A DNA stretch of 42,477 bases from Selenomonadaceae bacterium (GTDB lineage: Bacteria > Bacillota > Negativicutes > Selenomonadales > Selenomonadaceae): contig JAFVEZ010000008.1 of assembly GCA_017475745.1 (NCBI GenBank), positions 1 to 42,477 on the forward strand. Direction: 5' to 3'. Numbering within the stretch: position 1 is the stretch's first letter; each line of letters starts with the position of its first letter. This document shows positions 26,666 through 35,538 of this stretch, piece by piece. The notes beneath the pieces were generated by a model. It was not told the DNA's origin, did no database searches, and saw nothing but the letters and a program-made list of their open reading frames with translations. The translations under genes were made by a program, and so were the position numbers.

Positions 26666-27253
26666 GTGTTTGATTTGCTTGTTCTATCTTTCCCTGCAAT
26701 TTCAAGTTTTTTGATAATTGCATTTTTCTATCTTCGTATTCGTGAAGTTAATAGTTTAGGGGGCTTTAACGAGTATAAATCATTTCTTGTCTTTGGAGTA
26801 ATTATCGTTGTTATGATGTGCTTTAGACCGCCGAATGTGTTTGCGCCTTTCGATTTAGATGATTTGCAGGTCACAACCGGCGTCTTGGACTCCAGAGTAA
26901 GGCTGAATAATGAACATATTTTCGCTATTGATAGCTATTTTATGATGAGCGGCACTGGTGAAGATGGAAAATATTGGGATTTTGGACTTTGCGGAAATGC
27001 TGAAGCTGTCAGTCTTAAATGCAAAGGCAAACAAATTACCATATGGTACAAAGAGCATGTTGTCTTTCAAGTAGCAATGAATGATGATATCATTTACAGT
27101 GTCGAAGACAGTAACCTCAAAATCGTAGTTAAAGGTTTAAGCAATTTTTTAATTTATACTGTAATATTTTTCCTTACGCCGGTATATGTTTTTGTAGTTA
27201 ATCCACGCTTGAGGAAATTGAAAGAAAATGAGACAAGAAGAAAATTTGAGTAA
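26666..27253 (+). CDS. Small membrane protein with extramembrane beta-rich domain, unknown
   Basis: 195 residues. Two hydrophobic helices at the N-terminus (about 3-23 and 39-55) and one near the C-terminus (about 160-178) bracket a roughly 100-residue beta-rich region (for example VTTGVLDSRVRLNNEHIFAID and KQITIWYKEHVVFQVAM). The layout recalls bacterial PH-like membrane proteins, but I cannot assign it. GTG 26666 has AAGGTG 8 bases upstream. A conserved FRPPN follows the second helix. It has its own promoter and precedes coaE by 80 bases. Confidence 0.65.
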   Translation: MFDLLVLSFPAISSFLIIAFFYLRIREVNSLGGFNEYKSFLVFGVIIVVMMCFRPPNVFAPFDLDDLQVTTGVLDSRVRLNNEHIFAIDSYFMMSGTGEDGKYWDFGLCGNAEAVSLKCKGKQITIWYKEHVVFQVAMNDDIIYSVEDSNLKIVVKGLSNFLIYTVIFFLTPVYVFVVNPRLRKLKENETRRKFE

Positions 27254-27333
27254 AGATATTAGTAAAAAAATTTTCAGATTAAATATATTAAAATCAGTAA
27301 ATTGGTATTATAATTGATTATGGCAGGTGGAAT

Positions 27334-28002
27334 ATGTATATAATCGGCGTGACGGGCGGTATTGCCTGTGGTAAGAGTACTGTTTCTAATGAGTTAAGCA
27401 AATACGGCGCCAAGATAATAAATGCTGACAAGATGGCTCATTGGCAGCTCTCTCCCGGTGGTGAAATATACAATGCATATATAGAACACTTCGGAAGCGA
27501 TATTCTGAACGAAGAAGGATTAATTGATCGACGAAAGATTGCAGGAATAGTCTTTAACGACGAAGAGCAACTTGCTTGGATAAATGAAATTGCACACCCA
27601 ATAATCCTCAAACATGTTCGCCAGCGCTTGGTCGATTATCAAATAGCCGGAGTAAGCCTGGTGATATTGGACGTGCCACTTCTTTATGAAGCAGGCTGGG
27701 ATAGAGAATGTGATGAGGTTTGGGTAGTTCACTTGAAACACGGTCGGCAGGTAAATAGATTAATGGAACGGAATAAATTAACTCTTGAAGAGGCGGAGGG
27801 CAGAATAAAAGCACAAATATCCGGTAAGGAACGGCGCAAACGTGCTGATGTAGTAATTGATAACAACGGATTCAAAAGCTCAACACAAAAGCAAATCAAG
27901 CGTCTTATAAGGCGCAAGTTTCCACATTTAATAAGGAATTACAGTAAATTTAAGCAAAAGCAAATCCAAGAGCAAATTGAAAGGCTGCTGGGAATTGAAT
28001 AG
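27334..28002 (+). CDS. coaE: Dephospho-CoA kinase
   Basis: Last step of coenzyme A synthesis: ATP-dependent phosphorylation of the 3'-hydroxyl of dephospho-CoA. Walker A GVTGGIACGKSTVSNEL at the N-terminus, INADKMAHWQLSPGG, the VILDVPLLYEAGWDRECDEVWVV segment and RMEKN-like MERNKLTLEEAEGRI are all present. At 222 residues it is a little longer than typical, due to a basic C-terminal tail (KFKQKQIQEQIERLLG). The start codon follows AGGTGG at an unusually short distance of about 3 bases. It overlaps the start of the lytic transglycosylase gene, so they are likely coupled. Confidence 0.95.
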   Translation: MYIIGVTGGIACGKSTVSNELSKYGAKIINADKMAHWQLSPGGEIYNAYIEHFGSDILNEEGLIDRRKIAGIVFNDEEQLAWINEIAHPIILKHVRQRLVDYQIAGVSLVILDVPLLYEAGWDRECDEVWVVHLKHGRQVNRLMERNKLTLEEAEGRIKAQISGKERRKRADVVIDNNGFKSSTQKQIKRLIRRKFPHLIRNYSKFKQKQIQEQIERLLGIE

Positions 28003-28576
28003 AAGACGCGGTGTATATTTTAGAAATCTTATATTAATAGCGGCGGTGTCAATCATTATAATAACGGGTGTATTTAACTTAATAAACCCAACAACACGCA
28101 AGATAGATGATTGGCTCTATCCTTTAAAGTACGAAGAGACGATCAAGAAGTATGCTAAGGCTTACAAAGTGGAAGTAGCGCTGGCACAAGCAGTAATGAG
28201 AGAGGAAAGCAAATTCAATGAGCGGGCAATATCGAGAAGCGGAGCAATCGGACTCATGCAGATAATGCCGGATACAGGAGAATGGATTGCCGAACAACTC
28301 AACGAAGATTTTGGCGATTTGTATGAGACTGATCGAAATATCCGTTACGGTATTTGGTATCTTGCAGAGCTAACCAATGAGTTCGGCGGCAATAAAATCC
28401 TGGCACTTTCGGCTTACAATGCTGGTCGAGGTACAGTTTGGGATTGGATTAATGAGTATGGCTGGGATAAAGACTTTGGCGAAGTTGAAGCTATACCTTA
28501 CTCTGAGACGCGAGACTATGTTAAACGTGTGTTGAGGAGCTGCGAGAAGTACAAAACCATTTGCAATGGGGAATAG
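27995..28576 (+). CDS. Membrane-anchored lytic transglycosylase (SLT family)
   Basis: About 193 residues. An N-terminal membrane anchor (FRNLILIAAVSIIIITGVFNLI) is followed by an SLT domain with catalytic Glu in AQAVMREESKFNERAISRSGAIGLMQIMP, then ILALSAYNAGRGTVWDWI and IPYSETRDYVKRVL. It cleaves peptidoglycan glycan strands with anhydro-muramyl formation. The start is ambiguous: TTG 27995 or TTG 27977, both inside the end of coaE. It lies between coaE and polC with minimal spacing, a common arrangement in Firmicutes relatives. Confidence 0.88.
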   Translation: MNRRRGVYFRNLILIAAVSIIIITGVFNLINPTTRKIDDWLYPLKYEETIKKYAKAYKVEVALAQAVMREESKFNERAISRSGAIGLMQIMPDTGEWIAEQLNEDFGDLYETDRNIRYGIWYLAELTNEFGGNKILALSAYNAGRGTVWDWINEYGWDKDFGEVEAIPYSETRDYVKRVLRSCEKYKTICNGE

Positions 28577-28586
28577 GCGGGATAAT

Positions 28587-31500
28587 ATGAGCGGTGAGAA
28601 GTTCCTATTAATGATTCACGATGGCGATATATTGAGCAAGTTGACAAAGGATATGGGATTCTCCTTTGATGAACGTGAGATGTTAAGTTATTGCAAGATA
28701 GCTCGTGTCAATGTAATTCCAAGTCGAAGAGATTTGGAGATATTTCTTGATGTGGAGAAGTTAGTCAACAAAAAGTTTCTGTACAAACTAGCTCACTGTA
28801 TCAAGTTAAAGTACAATCCTCAAGGTGATGTAACGATCAGTCCTCGTCCGATCTACAGCTCTGATATATCTCTCTTCGATGGTGATCAGATAGTTCAGCA
28901 ACAGGTAAGCACCAAAGATGAATCTAAGTTTGGAATAGTCAATAAGGCTATGTCCTTACAGAGACAGCTAGCACAATTACAGTCGCAAGTTCAACTACAG
29001 CCACAGACTCAAATACAAACACAAACTCAACTGCAATCGCAATCAAAATCTCAACTAAAACCACAGTCACAACCGCAAGTACAGCCACAATATAGACCAC
29101 AAACTCAAGAAAAGCCATCACCTATCAAAGAAAGTTTAAGAAGTTCAACCTCGAAGGTGAAAGGACAAGCTATAGAGATAAGTAAACTGACAGTCGAAAA
29201 TCAGAAGTGTATTATTGAGGGCATAGTGGCGGACGATTACAGCAATCTCAAACTCACTGAAACCAAGACAGGCAAGTTTATTCTCTCATTCAGCATTGTT
29301 GATGAGACTGACGGCATTGTCTGCAAGAAGTGGTACAACAAGAAGGAGCAAAACATCGCAGAGAACCTCGTTGAGCAGCTTCAAGGGCAGCACAGAGTAA
29401 AGATTCAAGGCACGGCACAAACGGATACTTACTCCAAGGAGATGATGGTCTGGGCAGATAATGTTGAGATATTGGGCGAAGCGGCAGCCACTGTACGACA
29501 AGACAATGCCCCTGTCAAGAGGGTTGAACTGCACTGCCACACTCGTATGAGTCCCATGGACGCGGTTATGGGTGCTGGTGATGTCGTCAGTCAAGCGGCC
29601 AAGTGGGGCTGGCCTGCCGTTGCAATCACCGACCATGGAGTAGTACAAGCCTTTCCTGAAGCTGCCAATACTGCCGCCAAGCTCAAGAAAAAGGGTGTCA
29701 ATATCAAGATAATTTACGGTATGGAAGGCTACCTCGTCGGTGAAGACTATCAACAGAAGGCACCTGCCAATCATATCATCATAATCGCCAAGAATAAGGT
29801 CGGTCTGAAGAACCTCTACGAACTAATCTCAATCTCACATTTGCGCTTCTTCTTCCGCACTGCCAGGATACCCAAGTCAATACTTACGAAGTACCGCAAG
29901 GGCTTGATAATCGGCAGTGCCTGTGAAGCAGGTGAGTTGATTCGTGCCATTATCGGCGACAAGAGTGAAGAGGAGATCGAGGAGATCGCTAACTTCTATG
30001 ATTATCTTGAGATACAGCCAATTCATAATAATGACTTCCTCAAGCGCAGTCCAGACTTTCCAAATGTCAACACGGACGATGATTTGAGGAATATCAATCT
30101 TAAAGTTGCCGAGCTTGCCAAGAAGCTCAACAAGCCGCTTGTGGCAACTTGCGATGCTCACTTTATGAACCCTGAAGACAGCATATACCGTGCAATCCTC
30201 ATGCAGAGTAAAGGTTACAAAGACGCCGATCTTCAGCCACCGTTGTATCTGCGGACAACTGAAGAAATGCTCAAAGAGTTCGACTATCTAGGTGAGGAAC
30301 TTGCCTATGAAGCAGTGGTGACCAATCCTAACAAGATAGCTGAGATGGTTGAAGTCCTGCGCCCGATACCAGAGCAACTCTACTCACCGAAGTTAGATGG
30401 TGCCGAAGAGGAACTCAAATCAACTTCATATCAAAAGGCGCGGAGTATTTATGGTGACACATTGCCGGAGATTGTAAGTGCAAGACTTGAGCAGGAGATC
30501 AAACCGATAATCGGGCATGGATTTGCAGCGCTCTATATGATAGCAGAACGCCTTGTCAAGAAGTCCAACGCCGACGGTTATATAGTCGGCTCGCGTGGTA
30601 GTGTCGGCTCCAGCTTTGTTGCGACAATGCTTGGTATCACTGAGGTCAATCCTCTGCCGCCACATTGGCATTGTCCAAAGTGCAGGCACAGTGAGTTCAT
30701 TACGGACGGAACCGTCAACTGTGGCTATGACCTGCCCGATAAAGTCTGTCCCGAATGTGGCACTACAATGCAAAAGGACGGACACGATATACCGTTTGCG
30801 GTTTTCTTGGGCTTCGATGGTGACAAGGTGCCTGATATTGACCTCAACTTCAGCGGTGAGTATCAATCAAAGGCTCACAAGTATACTGAGATTCTCTTCG
30901 GCAAGTACAATGTCTACCGCGCTGGAACAATCTCAACCGTTGCGGACAAGACTGCCTTCGGGCTTGTTAAAAAGTACTACGAAGAGCACGATCTTCACAA
31001 GCAAGGTGCCTTTGTGAGTCAAGTTGCCAAGCACTGCCAAGGTGTCAAGAAGACCACAGGACAGCACCCTGCGGGCATGATGGTTGTGCCGCGTGATATG
31101 GACGTTCACTACTTCACGCCGCTTCAACGACCGGCAGATGATAAAGACTCAAAGATAATCACAACACATTTTGACTACCACTCAATCACCGAACGTCTCG
31201 TCAAGCTTGACATACTCGGACATGATGATCCTACCGTTCTCAAGATGTTGGAAGATTTGACCGGTGTAAATCTTTACGATATACCGTTCGACGACAAAGA
31301 GACAATGTCGCTGTTCGCCAACACTGAAGCAATCGGCGTCGATGCCGGTAAGCTTGGCTCCAAGACTGCAACCTACGGCATACCGGAGTTTAGAACTGCG
31401 TTCACTCGACAGATGATTGATGACACTAAGCCGAACTGCTTTAGCGACCTCGTCCGAATATCTGGTTTCAGTCATGGCACTGATGTCTGGCTCGGCAATG

Positions 31501-32255
31501 CTCAAGAGCTTATTAAGGCTGGAACTTGTACCCTCAAGAACGCAATAAGCGCACGTGACGATATTATGACTTATCTGATTTACAAAGGCGTTGACCCACT
31601 GTTGTCCTTCAAGACAATGGAAGGTGTCCGCAAGGGCAGAGGTATTGCCGATGAGGTCGCCGACGAGCTTCGCAAACATGAGGTGCCGGAATGGTATATT
31701 GAGTCTTGTCGTAAGATCAAGTATCTATTCCCAAAGGCTCACGCGACGGCTTATGTCATGATGGCATTTAGGATTGCTTGGTTTAAAGTTCACTATCCGC
31801 TTGCCTTCTATGCCGCTTACTTCACAAGCCGCGGCGATGAGTTTGATTCTGATGAGATAGTTAATGGTGACGGCGAAGTCATGCGAATGATTAGAGAGCT
31901 TGAGAGCAAACCCAAACTTGATGTTAAAGAGACTGCCAAGCTGACAATGTTACAAGTGGCTCATGAGATGTTCCTTCGCGGTTATGGTGTAAAGAGAGTA
32001 GACCTTTATAAATCCGCTGCTTCGAGGTTCAAGATTGATGAGAACGACTTACTGCCACCTCTGTCAACCCTCAAAGGGCTTGGAGAAGTGGCAGCAAAGA
32101 ATATAGTTGAGATGCGTCAAGCCGGTGAGTTCACTTCTATTGAGGACCTCAAGAGTCGAGCAAAACTCAGCAAAACCAATATAGAGATACTCCGCGGACA
32201 TGGTTGTCTCAACGGAATGAACGAGAGCGCCCAGCAGGAATTGTTCCTAATGTAG
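28587..32255 (+). CDS. polC: DNA polymerase III PolC-type alpha subunit lacking the 3'-5' exonuclease domain
   Basis: Replicative polymerase of low-GC Gram-positives; 1222 residues against about 1440 in Bacillus. Order: N-terminal domain, Q-rich linker (about 125-175), OB domain (about 200-300), PHP domain, zinc finger (HCPKC...CPECG, about 694-735), catalytic core with VPDIDLNFSGEYQ near 750, and the PolC thumb and (HhH)2 end. In standard PolC a DnaQ-like exonuclease (DVETTG..) interrupts PHP after YGLE; here YGMEGYLVGEDYQ runs straight into ANHIIIIAKNKVGLKNLYELIS, so it is missing. PHP ligands are visible as ELHCH, TDH, YGME, GSAC and CDAH. ATG 28587 is preferred over 28566, with GGCGGG just upstream. 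Confidence 0.95.
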   Translation: MSGEKFLLMIHDGDILSKLTKDMGFSFDEREMLSYCKIARVNVIPSRRDLEIFLDVEKLVNKKFLYKLAHCIKLKYNPQGDVTISPRPIYSSDISLFDGDQIVQQQVSTKDESKFGIVNKAMSLQRQLAQLQSQVQLQPQTQIQTQTQLQSQSKSQLKPQSQPQVQPQYRPQTQEKPSPIKESLRSSTSKVKGQAIEISKLTVENQKCIIEGIVADDYSNLKLTETKTGKFILSFSIVDETDGIVCKKWYNKKEQNIAENLVEQLQGQHRVKIQGTAQTDTYSKEMMVWADNVEILGEAAATVRQDNAPVKRVELHCHTRMSPMDAVMGAGDVVSQAAKWGWPAVAITDHGVVQAFPEAANTAAKLKKKGVNIKIIYGMEGYLVGEDYQQKAPANHIIIIAKNKVGLKNLYELISISHLRFFFRTARIPKSILTKYRKGLIIGSACEAGELIRAIIGDKSEEEIEEIANFYDYLEIQPIHNNDFLKRSPDFPNVNTDDDLRNINLKVAELAKKLNKPLVATCDAHFMNPEDSIYRAILMQSKGYKDADLQPPLYLRTTEEMLKEFDYLGEELAYEAVVTNPNKIAEMVEVLRPIPEQLYSPKLDGAEEELKSTSYQKARSIYGDTLPEIVSARLEQEIKPIIGHGFAALYMIAERLVKKSNADGYIVGSRGSVGSSFVATMLGITEVNPLPPHWHCPKCRHSEFITDGTVNCGYDLPDKVCPECGTTMQKDGHDIPFAVFLGFDGDKVPDIDLNFSGEYQSKAHKYTEILFGKYNVYRAGTISTVADKTAFGLVKKYYEEHDLHKQGAFVSQVAKHCQGVKKTTGQHPAGMMVVPRDMDVHYFTPLQRPADDKDSKIITTHFDYHSITERLVKLDILGHDDPTVLKMLEDLTGVNLYDIPFDDKETMSLFANTEAIGVDAGKLGSKTATYGIPEFRTAFTRQMIDDTKPNCFSDLVRISGFSHGTDVWLGNAQELIKAGTCTLKNAISARDDIMTYLIYKGVDPLLSFKTMEGVRKGRGIADEVADELRKHEVPEWYIESCRKIKYLFPKAHATAYVMMAFRIAWFKVHYPLAFYAAYFTSRGDEFDSDEIVNGDGEVMRMIRELESKPKLDVKETAKLTMLQVAHEMFLRGYGVKRVDLYKSAASRFKIDENDLLPPLSTLKGLGEVAAKNIVEMRQAGEFTSIEDLKSRAKLSKTNIEILRGHGCLNGMNESAQQELFLM
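28961..29110 (+). repeat. CAA/CAG-rich low-complexity tract coding a Gln/Pro/Thr linker in PolC
   Basis: About 150 bases of imperfect repeats of CAA, CAG, CCA and ACA codons give a Q-rich linker between the N-terminal and OB domains. Such tracts are prone to length change by slippage. Confidence 0.8.
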
Positions 32256-32261
32256 AGAGCT

Positions 32262-33575
32262 TCAAGACCTCATGAAGAGGTTTATAAGAAACGCTATACT
32301 AACCACCCACATTACCGGGTGGATTTCTTTTACCTTGTTGCCAACAGTCTTCATGAAGACATAGCTCACAAAACCGAAGGCGAAGCCATTGGCGATACTT
32401 GAAGTCATAGGCATCATTATGATTGTCAAAAAAGCAGGAAATCCGTCAGTAAAGTCTTCAAAGTTGACCTGCTTGATGCCATTCATCATCATAGCACCGA
32501 CCAAAATCAATGCTGGAGAGGTGGCAAATGCAGGAACAAGACCAATCAACGGAGCAAAGAGCAACGACACTAGGAACATCACTGCAACTGTCACCGCAGT
32601 CAAACCCGTCTTTCCGCCGGCAGCAATGCCTGCTGCACTCTCGATATAGGACGTAACAGTTGACGTGCCAAATATAGAGCTTGCAATCGTTCCAACTGCA
32701 TCTGTCGTCAGTGCCTTGTCAAGATTTTCGATATGACCGTCTTTATCAATGAGATTAGCCTTCTGTGTCAAACCAATCAGCGTGCCCATGTTATCGAAGA
32801 GCTCAACGACAGTGAAAGTGAAGATTATTGAAACTATACCGTAATTCCAAGCGCCGGCAATATCTAGCTCACCAAAAGTCGCACCTAAGCTCGGCAACGA
32901 AGTACTCAAAATATCTCCAAAGCTTGATGGTGTCGGCGAAAGACCTAACATCATTGAGAGGATTGTTGTGAGAATAATTCCGATTAAGATTGCACCTTGA
33001 ATGTTGAGAGCGATTAATGCACCTGTCAACAGGAGACCAAAGAGAGCAAGCAAAGTCGTTGGATCACCAACGTGACCAAGCGTTATGAATGTAGCAGGAT
33101 CAGATATAATAATACCTGTGCCTTTAAGACCAATGAAAGAGATAAAGAGTCCAATTCCAACGCCGATCGCATACTTCAAGTTTTGTGGTACAGAGTTAAT
33201 GATTGCCTGACGAATGCCGCCGATTGTTAAAATCAAAAACAATATACCGGAGAAGAAGACCGCACCGAGAGCAACCGTCCAATGAAGGCCTAAAACACCG
33301 CAGACGTAGTAGGCAAAGAAGGCATTGAGACCCATACCCGGTGCAAGAGCGACAGGATAGTTTGCAACTACACCCATCACCAGCGAAGCGAGAGCGGCAA
33401 TCCAAATCGTTGAAGCAATCGCGGCTTCTTTAGGAATACCTGCATCAGCGAGGATATTTGGATTAACAAATACGATATAAGACATCGCAATAAATGTTGT
33501 GAGACCAGCAATCAACTCAGTGCGAACAGTAGTACCCTTTTCACTGATTTTAAAGAGACGTTCCAATAATTCCAA
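32262..33575 (-). CDS. NCS2-family purine (adenine/guanine/hypoxanthine) permease
   Basis: 437 residues with about 12-14 membrane helices. AzgA/PbuG-type motifs are visible: TELIAGLTTFIAMSYIVFVNP at the start, ALAPGMGLNAFFAY, VELFDNMGTLIGLTQKA, GTSTVTSYIESAAGIAAGGKTGLTA. The exact base cannot be decided. The longest frame begins at 33644, but that ATG falls about at the predicted transcription start, and GAGGTG (33584-33589) sits 8 bases before TTG 33575, where the usual N-terminus ELLERLFKI begins. It converges with polC, only 6 bases apart. Confidence 0.92.
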   Translation of the reverse strand: MELLERLFKISEKGTTVRTELIAGLTTFIAMSYIVFVNPNILADAGIPKEAAIASTIWIAALASLVMGVVANYPVALAPGMGLNAFFAYYVCGVLGLHWTVALGAVFFSGILFLILTIGGIRQAIINSVPQNLKYAIGVGIGLFISFIGLKGTGIIISDPATFITLGHVGDPTTLLALFGLLLTGALIALNIQGAILIGIILTTILSMMLGLSPTPSSFGDILSTSLPSLGATFGELDIAGAWNYGIVSIIFTFTVVELFDNMGTLIGLTQKANLIDKDGHIENLDKALTTDAVGTIASSIFGTSTVTSYIESAAGIAAGGKTGLTAVTVAVMFLVSLLFAPLIGLVPAFATSPALILVGAMMMNGIKQVNFEDFTDGFPAFLTIIMMPMTSSIANGFAFGFVSYVFMKTVGNKVKEIHPVMWVVSIAFLINLFMRS

Positions 33576-33643
33576 AATAATAACACCTCGAACTACCGCA
33601 AAGGCGGTTGTGATATGGCGTGCATTGCCGCCAAGGTTGACCA
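33576..33643 (-). promoter_or_regulatory. Leader of the purine permease with two consecutive hairpins
   Basis: The predicted 68-base leader holds TGGCG-N8-CGCCA and then ACCGC-CTTT-GCGGT just before the ribosome binding site. It does not match the purine riboswitch core that I know. It may control translation, or simply be chance structure. Confidence 0.4.
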
Positions 33644-33649
33644 TAACTT

Positions 33650-33678
33650 ATTGTATCAGAATTGCATTGATAAATCAA
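33650..33678 (-). promoter_or_regulatory. Sigma-A promoter of the purine permease gene
   Basis: On the minus strand TTGATT (33673-33678), a 17-base spacer and TACAAT (33650-33655). Confidence 0.6.
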
Positions 33679-33721
33679 CCTTTGAAATGTAACACAGGAG
33701 AATGTATACAATTATCTCAAG

Positions 33722-33741
33722 CTACTAAAAGTCTACTAAAA
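33722..33741. repeat. Direct repeat upstream of leuA
   Basis: CTACTAAAA occurs twice, at 33722-33730 and 33733-33741, an 11-base period (one helical turn). It ends about 35 bases before the leuA -35 and could be a regulator site or an UP-like element. Confidence 0.35.
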
Positions 33742-33775
33742 TGATTCGATAACTAGGTGAGACAAAATTTCCTGC

Positions 33776-33804
33776 TTGCAAAAATGAAATACCTGTGATA
33801 AAAT
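33776..33804 (+). promoter_or_regulatory. Promoter of leuA
   Basis: TTGCAA (33776-33781), a 17-base spacer and TAAAAT (33799-33804), also with TG before the -10. The leader is about 25 bases, too short for a leucine T-box or leader peptide. Confidence 0.6.
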
Positions 33805-33835
33805 TACTCATTATCCTAATTTATTGAGGTGCATT

Positions 33836-35515
33836 ATGAAAAGTTATACAAAATATCGTAAAGGTTACTATATGCCGCCTGAAATTATTTTGGACTGGGT
33901 AAATAAAGAGTATCCGGAGAAGGCGCCCATTTGGTGCAGCGTAGACCTGCGCGATGGTAACCAATCTCTTATAATTCCAATGTCACTCGACGAGAAGATA
34001 GAATTTTACAAAACTCTTATTAAGGTTGGCTTCAAAGAGATAGAAGTCGGCTTTCCGGCGGCGTCCGATACTGAATATGCACTACTGCGAAAACTGATTG
34101 AAGAAGATTTGATTCCAGATGATGTGACTGTCCAAGTCCTCACACAGGCAAGAGAACACATCATTAAGAAAACCTTTGATGCACTTTCCGGTATCAAGAA
34201 TACCAAGAATGTCATTGTTCACGTCTACAACTCAACTTCTGTTGCCCAGCGTGAGCAGGTCTTCAGAATGAGCAAAGACGAGATCAAGAAGATTGCAACG
34301 GACGGCGCTCAACTTTTGCTTGACTTGACGAGAGAAGCCGGCGCTGATTATCGTTTTGAGTATTCACCTGAGAGCTTCACCGGAACTGAACCGGAGTATG
34401 CTCTTGAGGTCTGCAATGCTGTCTTGGACGTTTGGGAGCCGGTCATTGATCGCAATCCGATTATAAATATTCCTGTCACAGTTGAGATGTCGATGCCACA
34501 TGTCTATGCCATGCAGGTGGCTTACATCAACAAATACCTCAAATATCGTGACAAAGTTATATTGAGTTTACACCCACACAATGACAGAGGTTGCGGTGTT
34601 GCTGATTCCGAACTAGGTCTTCTTGCCGGAGCGGACAGAATTGAAGGTACCCTCTTTGGCAATGGTGAGCGCACTGGCAATGTTGATATTGTGACAATCG
34701 CAATGAATATGTTTGCACTTGGTGTCAATCCACAGCTTGATTTTTCAAATATGCCGGAACTTGTCGAAATGTATGAGCGCGTGACTAGAATGAGAGTCCA
34801 CGATCGCCAGCCATATGCAGGAGCGCTTGTCTTCACGGCATTCAGCGGTAGTCATCAAGATGCAATCGCCAAAGGCATGCACTGGCGCGATGAGAAGAAT
34901 CCAGATCGCTGGACTGTACCTTATCTTCCGATTGATCCTCACGATGTCGGCAGAACCTATGACGGTGACGTTATCAGAATCAACTCACAGAGTGGCAAGG
35001 GCGGCGTTGGCTATGTCATGGAGCAGCGTTATGGAATCGAAATGCCCAAGAAGATGCGCGAAGACTTCGGTTACTGCGTCAAACGTGTTTCAGATCAAAA
35101 GCACAAAGAACTTCTTGCCGATGAGATTTATCAAATCTTCCATGATGAGTATGTCAATGTCGAGACACCTTACAAATTGGTTGACTTCCTTCTCAAGAAA
35201 GAACCTGACGGAACGCGCAAGGGCAATGTTGAGCTGGAAATCGACGGCAAGCATATCACCTATGAAGCGCACGGCAACGGCAGACTGGACGCAATCAGTA
35301 ACGCTCTTCAGAAGAATCTCAACATCAAGTATCACGACCTCACCTATAATGAGCATGCTCTTGAGATTGGTCAATCAGCACGCGCAATCGCGTATATCAG
35401 TATCACCGGCGAAGATGGCAAAATCACTTGGGGTGCCGGTATGGATACCGATATTATCAATGCCTCAATCCGCGCCCTCTTCAGTGCAATCAACCGAATG
35501 AAGACTAATAAATGA
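33836..35515 (+). CDS. leuA: 2-isopropylmalate synthase
   Basis: First committed step of leucine synthesis: acetyl-CoA plus 2-oxoisovalerate. The 559 residues follow the LeuA type-2 pattern: IWCSVDLRDGNQSLIIPM with the metal and substrate residues, IEVGFPAASDTEY, LHPHNDRGCGVADSELGLLAGADRIEGTLFGNGERTGN split over the HxN metal site, and a C-terminal regulatory domain (ITGEDGKITWGAGMDTDIINASIRAL) that normally binds leucine. ATG 33836 is used because GAGG (33826-33829) lies 6 bases upstream; the in-frame codon at 33824 precedes that site. leuBCD are not adjacent. Confidence 0.96.
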   Translation: MKSYTKYRKGYYMPPEIILDWVNKEYPEKAPIWCSVDLRDGNQSLIIPMSLDEKIEFYKTLIKVGFKEIEVGFPAASDTEYALLRKLIEEDLIPDDVTVQVLTQAREHIIKKTFDALSGIKNTKNVIVHVYNSTSVAQREQVFRMSKDEIKKIATDGAQLLLDLTREAGADYRFEYSPESFTGTEPEYALEVCNAVLDVWEPVIDRNPIINIPVTVEMSMPHVYAMQVAYINKYLKYRDKVILSLHPHNDRGCGVADSELGLLAGADRIEGTLFGNGERTGNVDIVTIAMNMFALGVNPQLDFSNMPELVEMYERVTRMRVHDRQPYAGALVFTAFSGSHQDAIAKGMHWRDEKNPDRWTVPYLPIDPHDVGRTYDGDVIRINSQSGKGGVGYVMEQRYGIEMPKKMREDFGYCVKRVSDQKHKELLADEIYQIFHDEYVNVETPYKLVDFLLKKEPDGTRKGNVELEIDGKHITYEAHGNGRLDAISNALQKNLNIKYHDLTYNEHALEIGQSARAIAYISITGEDGKITWGAGMDTDIINASIRALFSAINRMKTNK

Positions 35516-35538
35516 GACTGACAGTTAGTAGTTAAGCG

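Noticed and set aside
29286..29774. 162-residue minus-strand frame inside polC
   Set aside because: Opposite the well-conserved OB and PHP regions; no domain features.
32266..32283. GACCTC-ATGAA-GAGGTT hairpin as polC terminator
   Set aside because: The stem is short and the T-run is broken; it also lies within the 3' end of the convergent permease gene.
33576..33643. Purine riboswitch before the permease
   Set aside because: The leader is too short and lacks the conserved purine-aptamer junction sequences.
34815..35501. 228-residue plus-strand frame within leuA
   Set aside because: Another frame of the leuA coding region, Ser/Arg/Met-rich with no recognisable motif.
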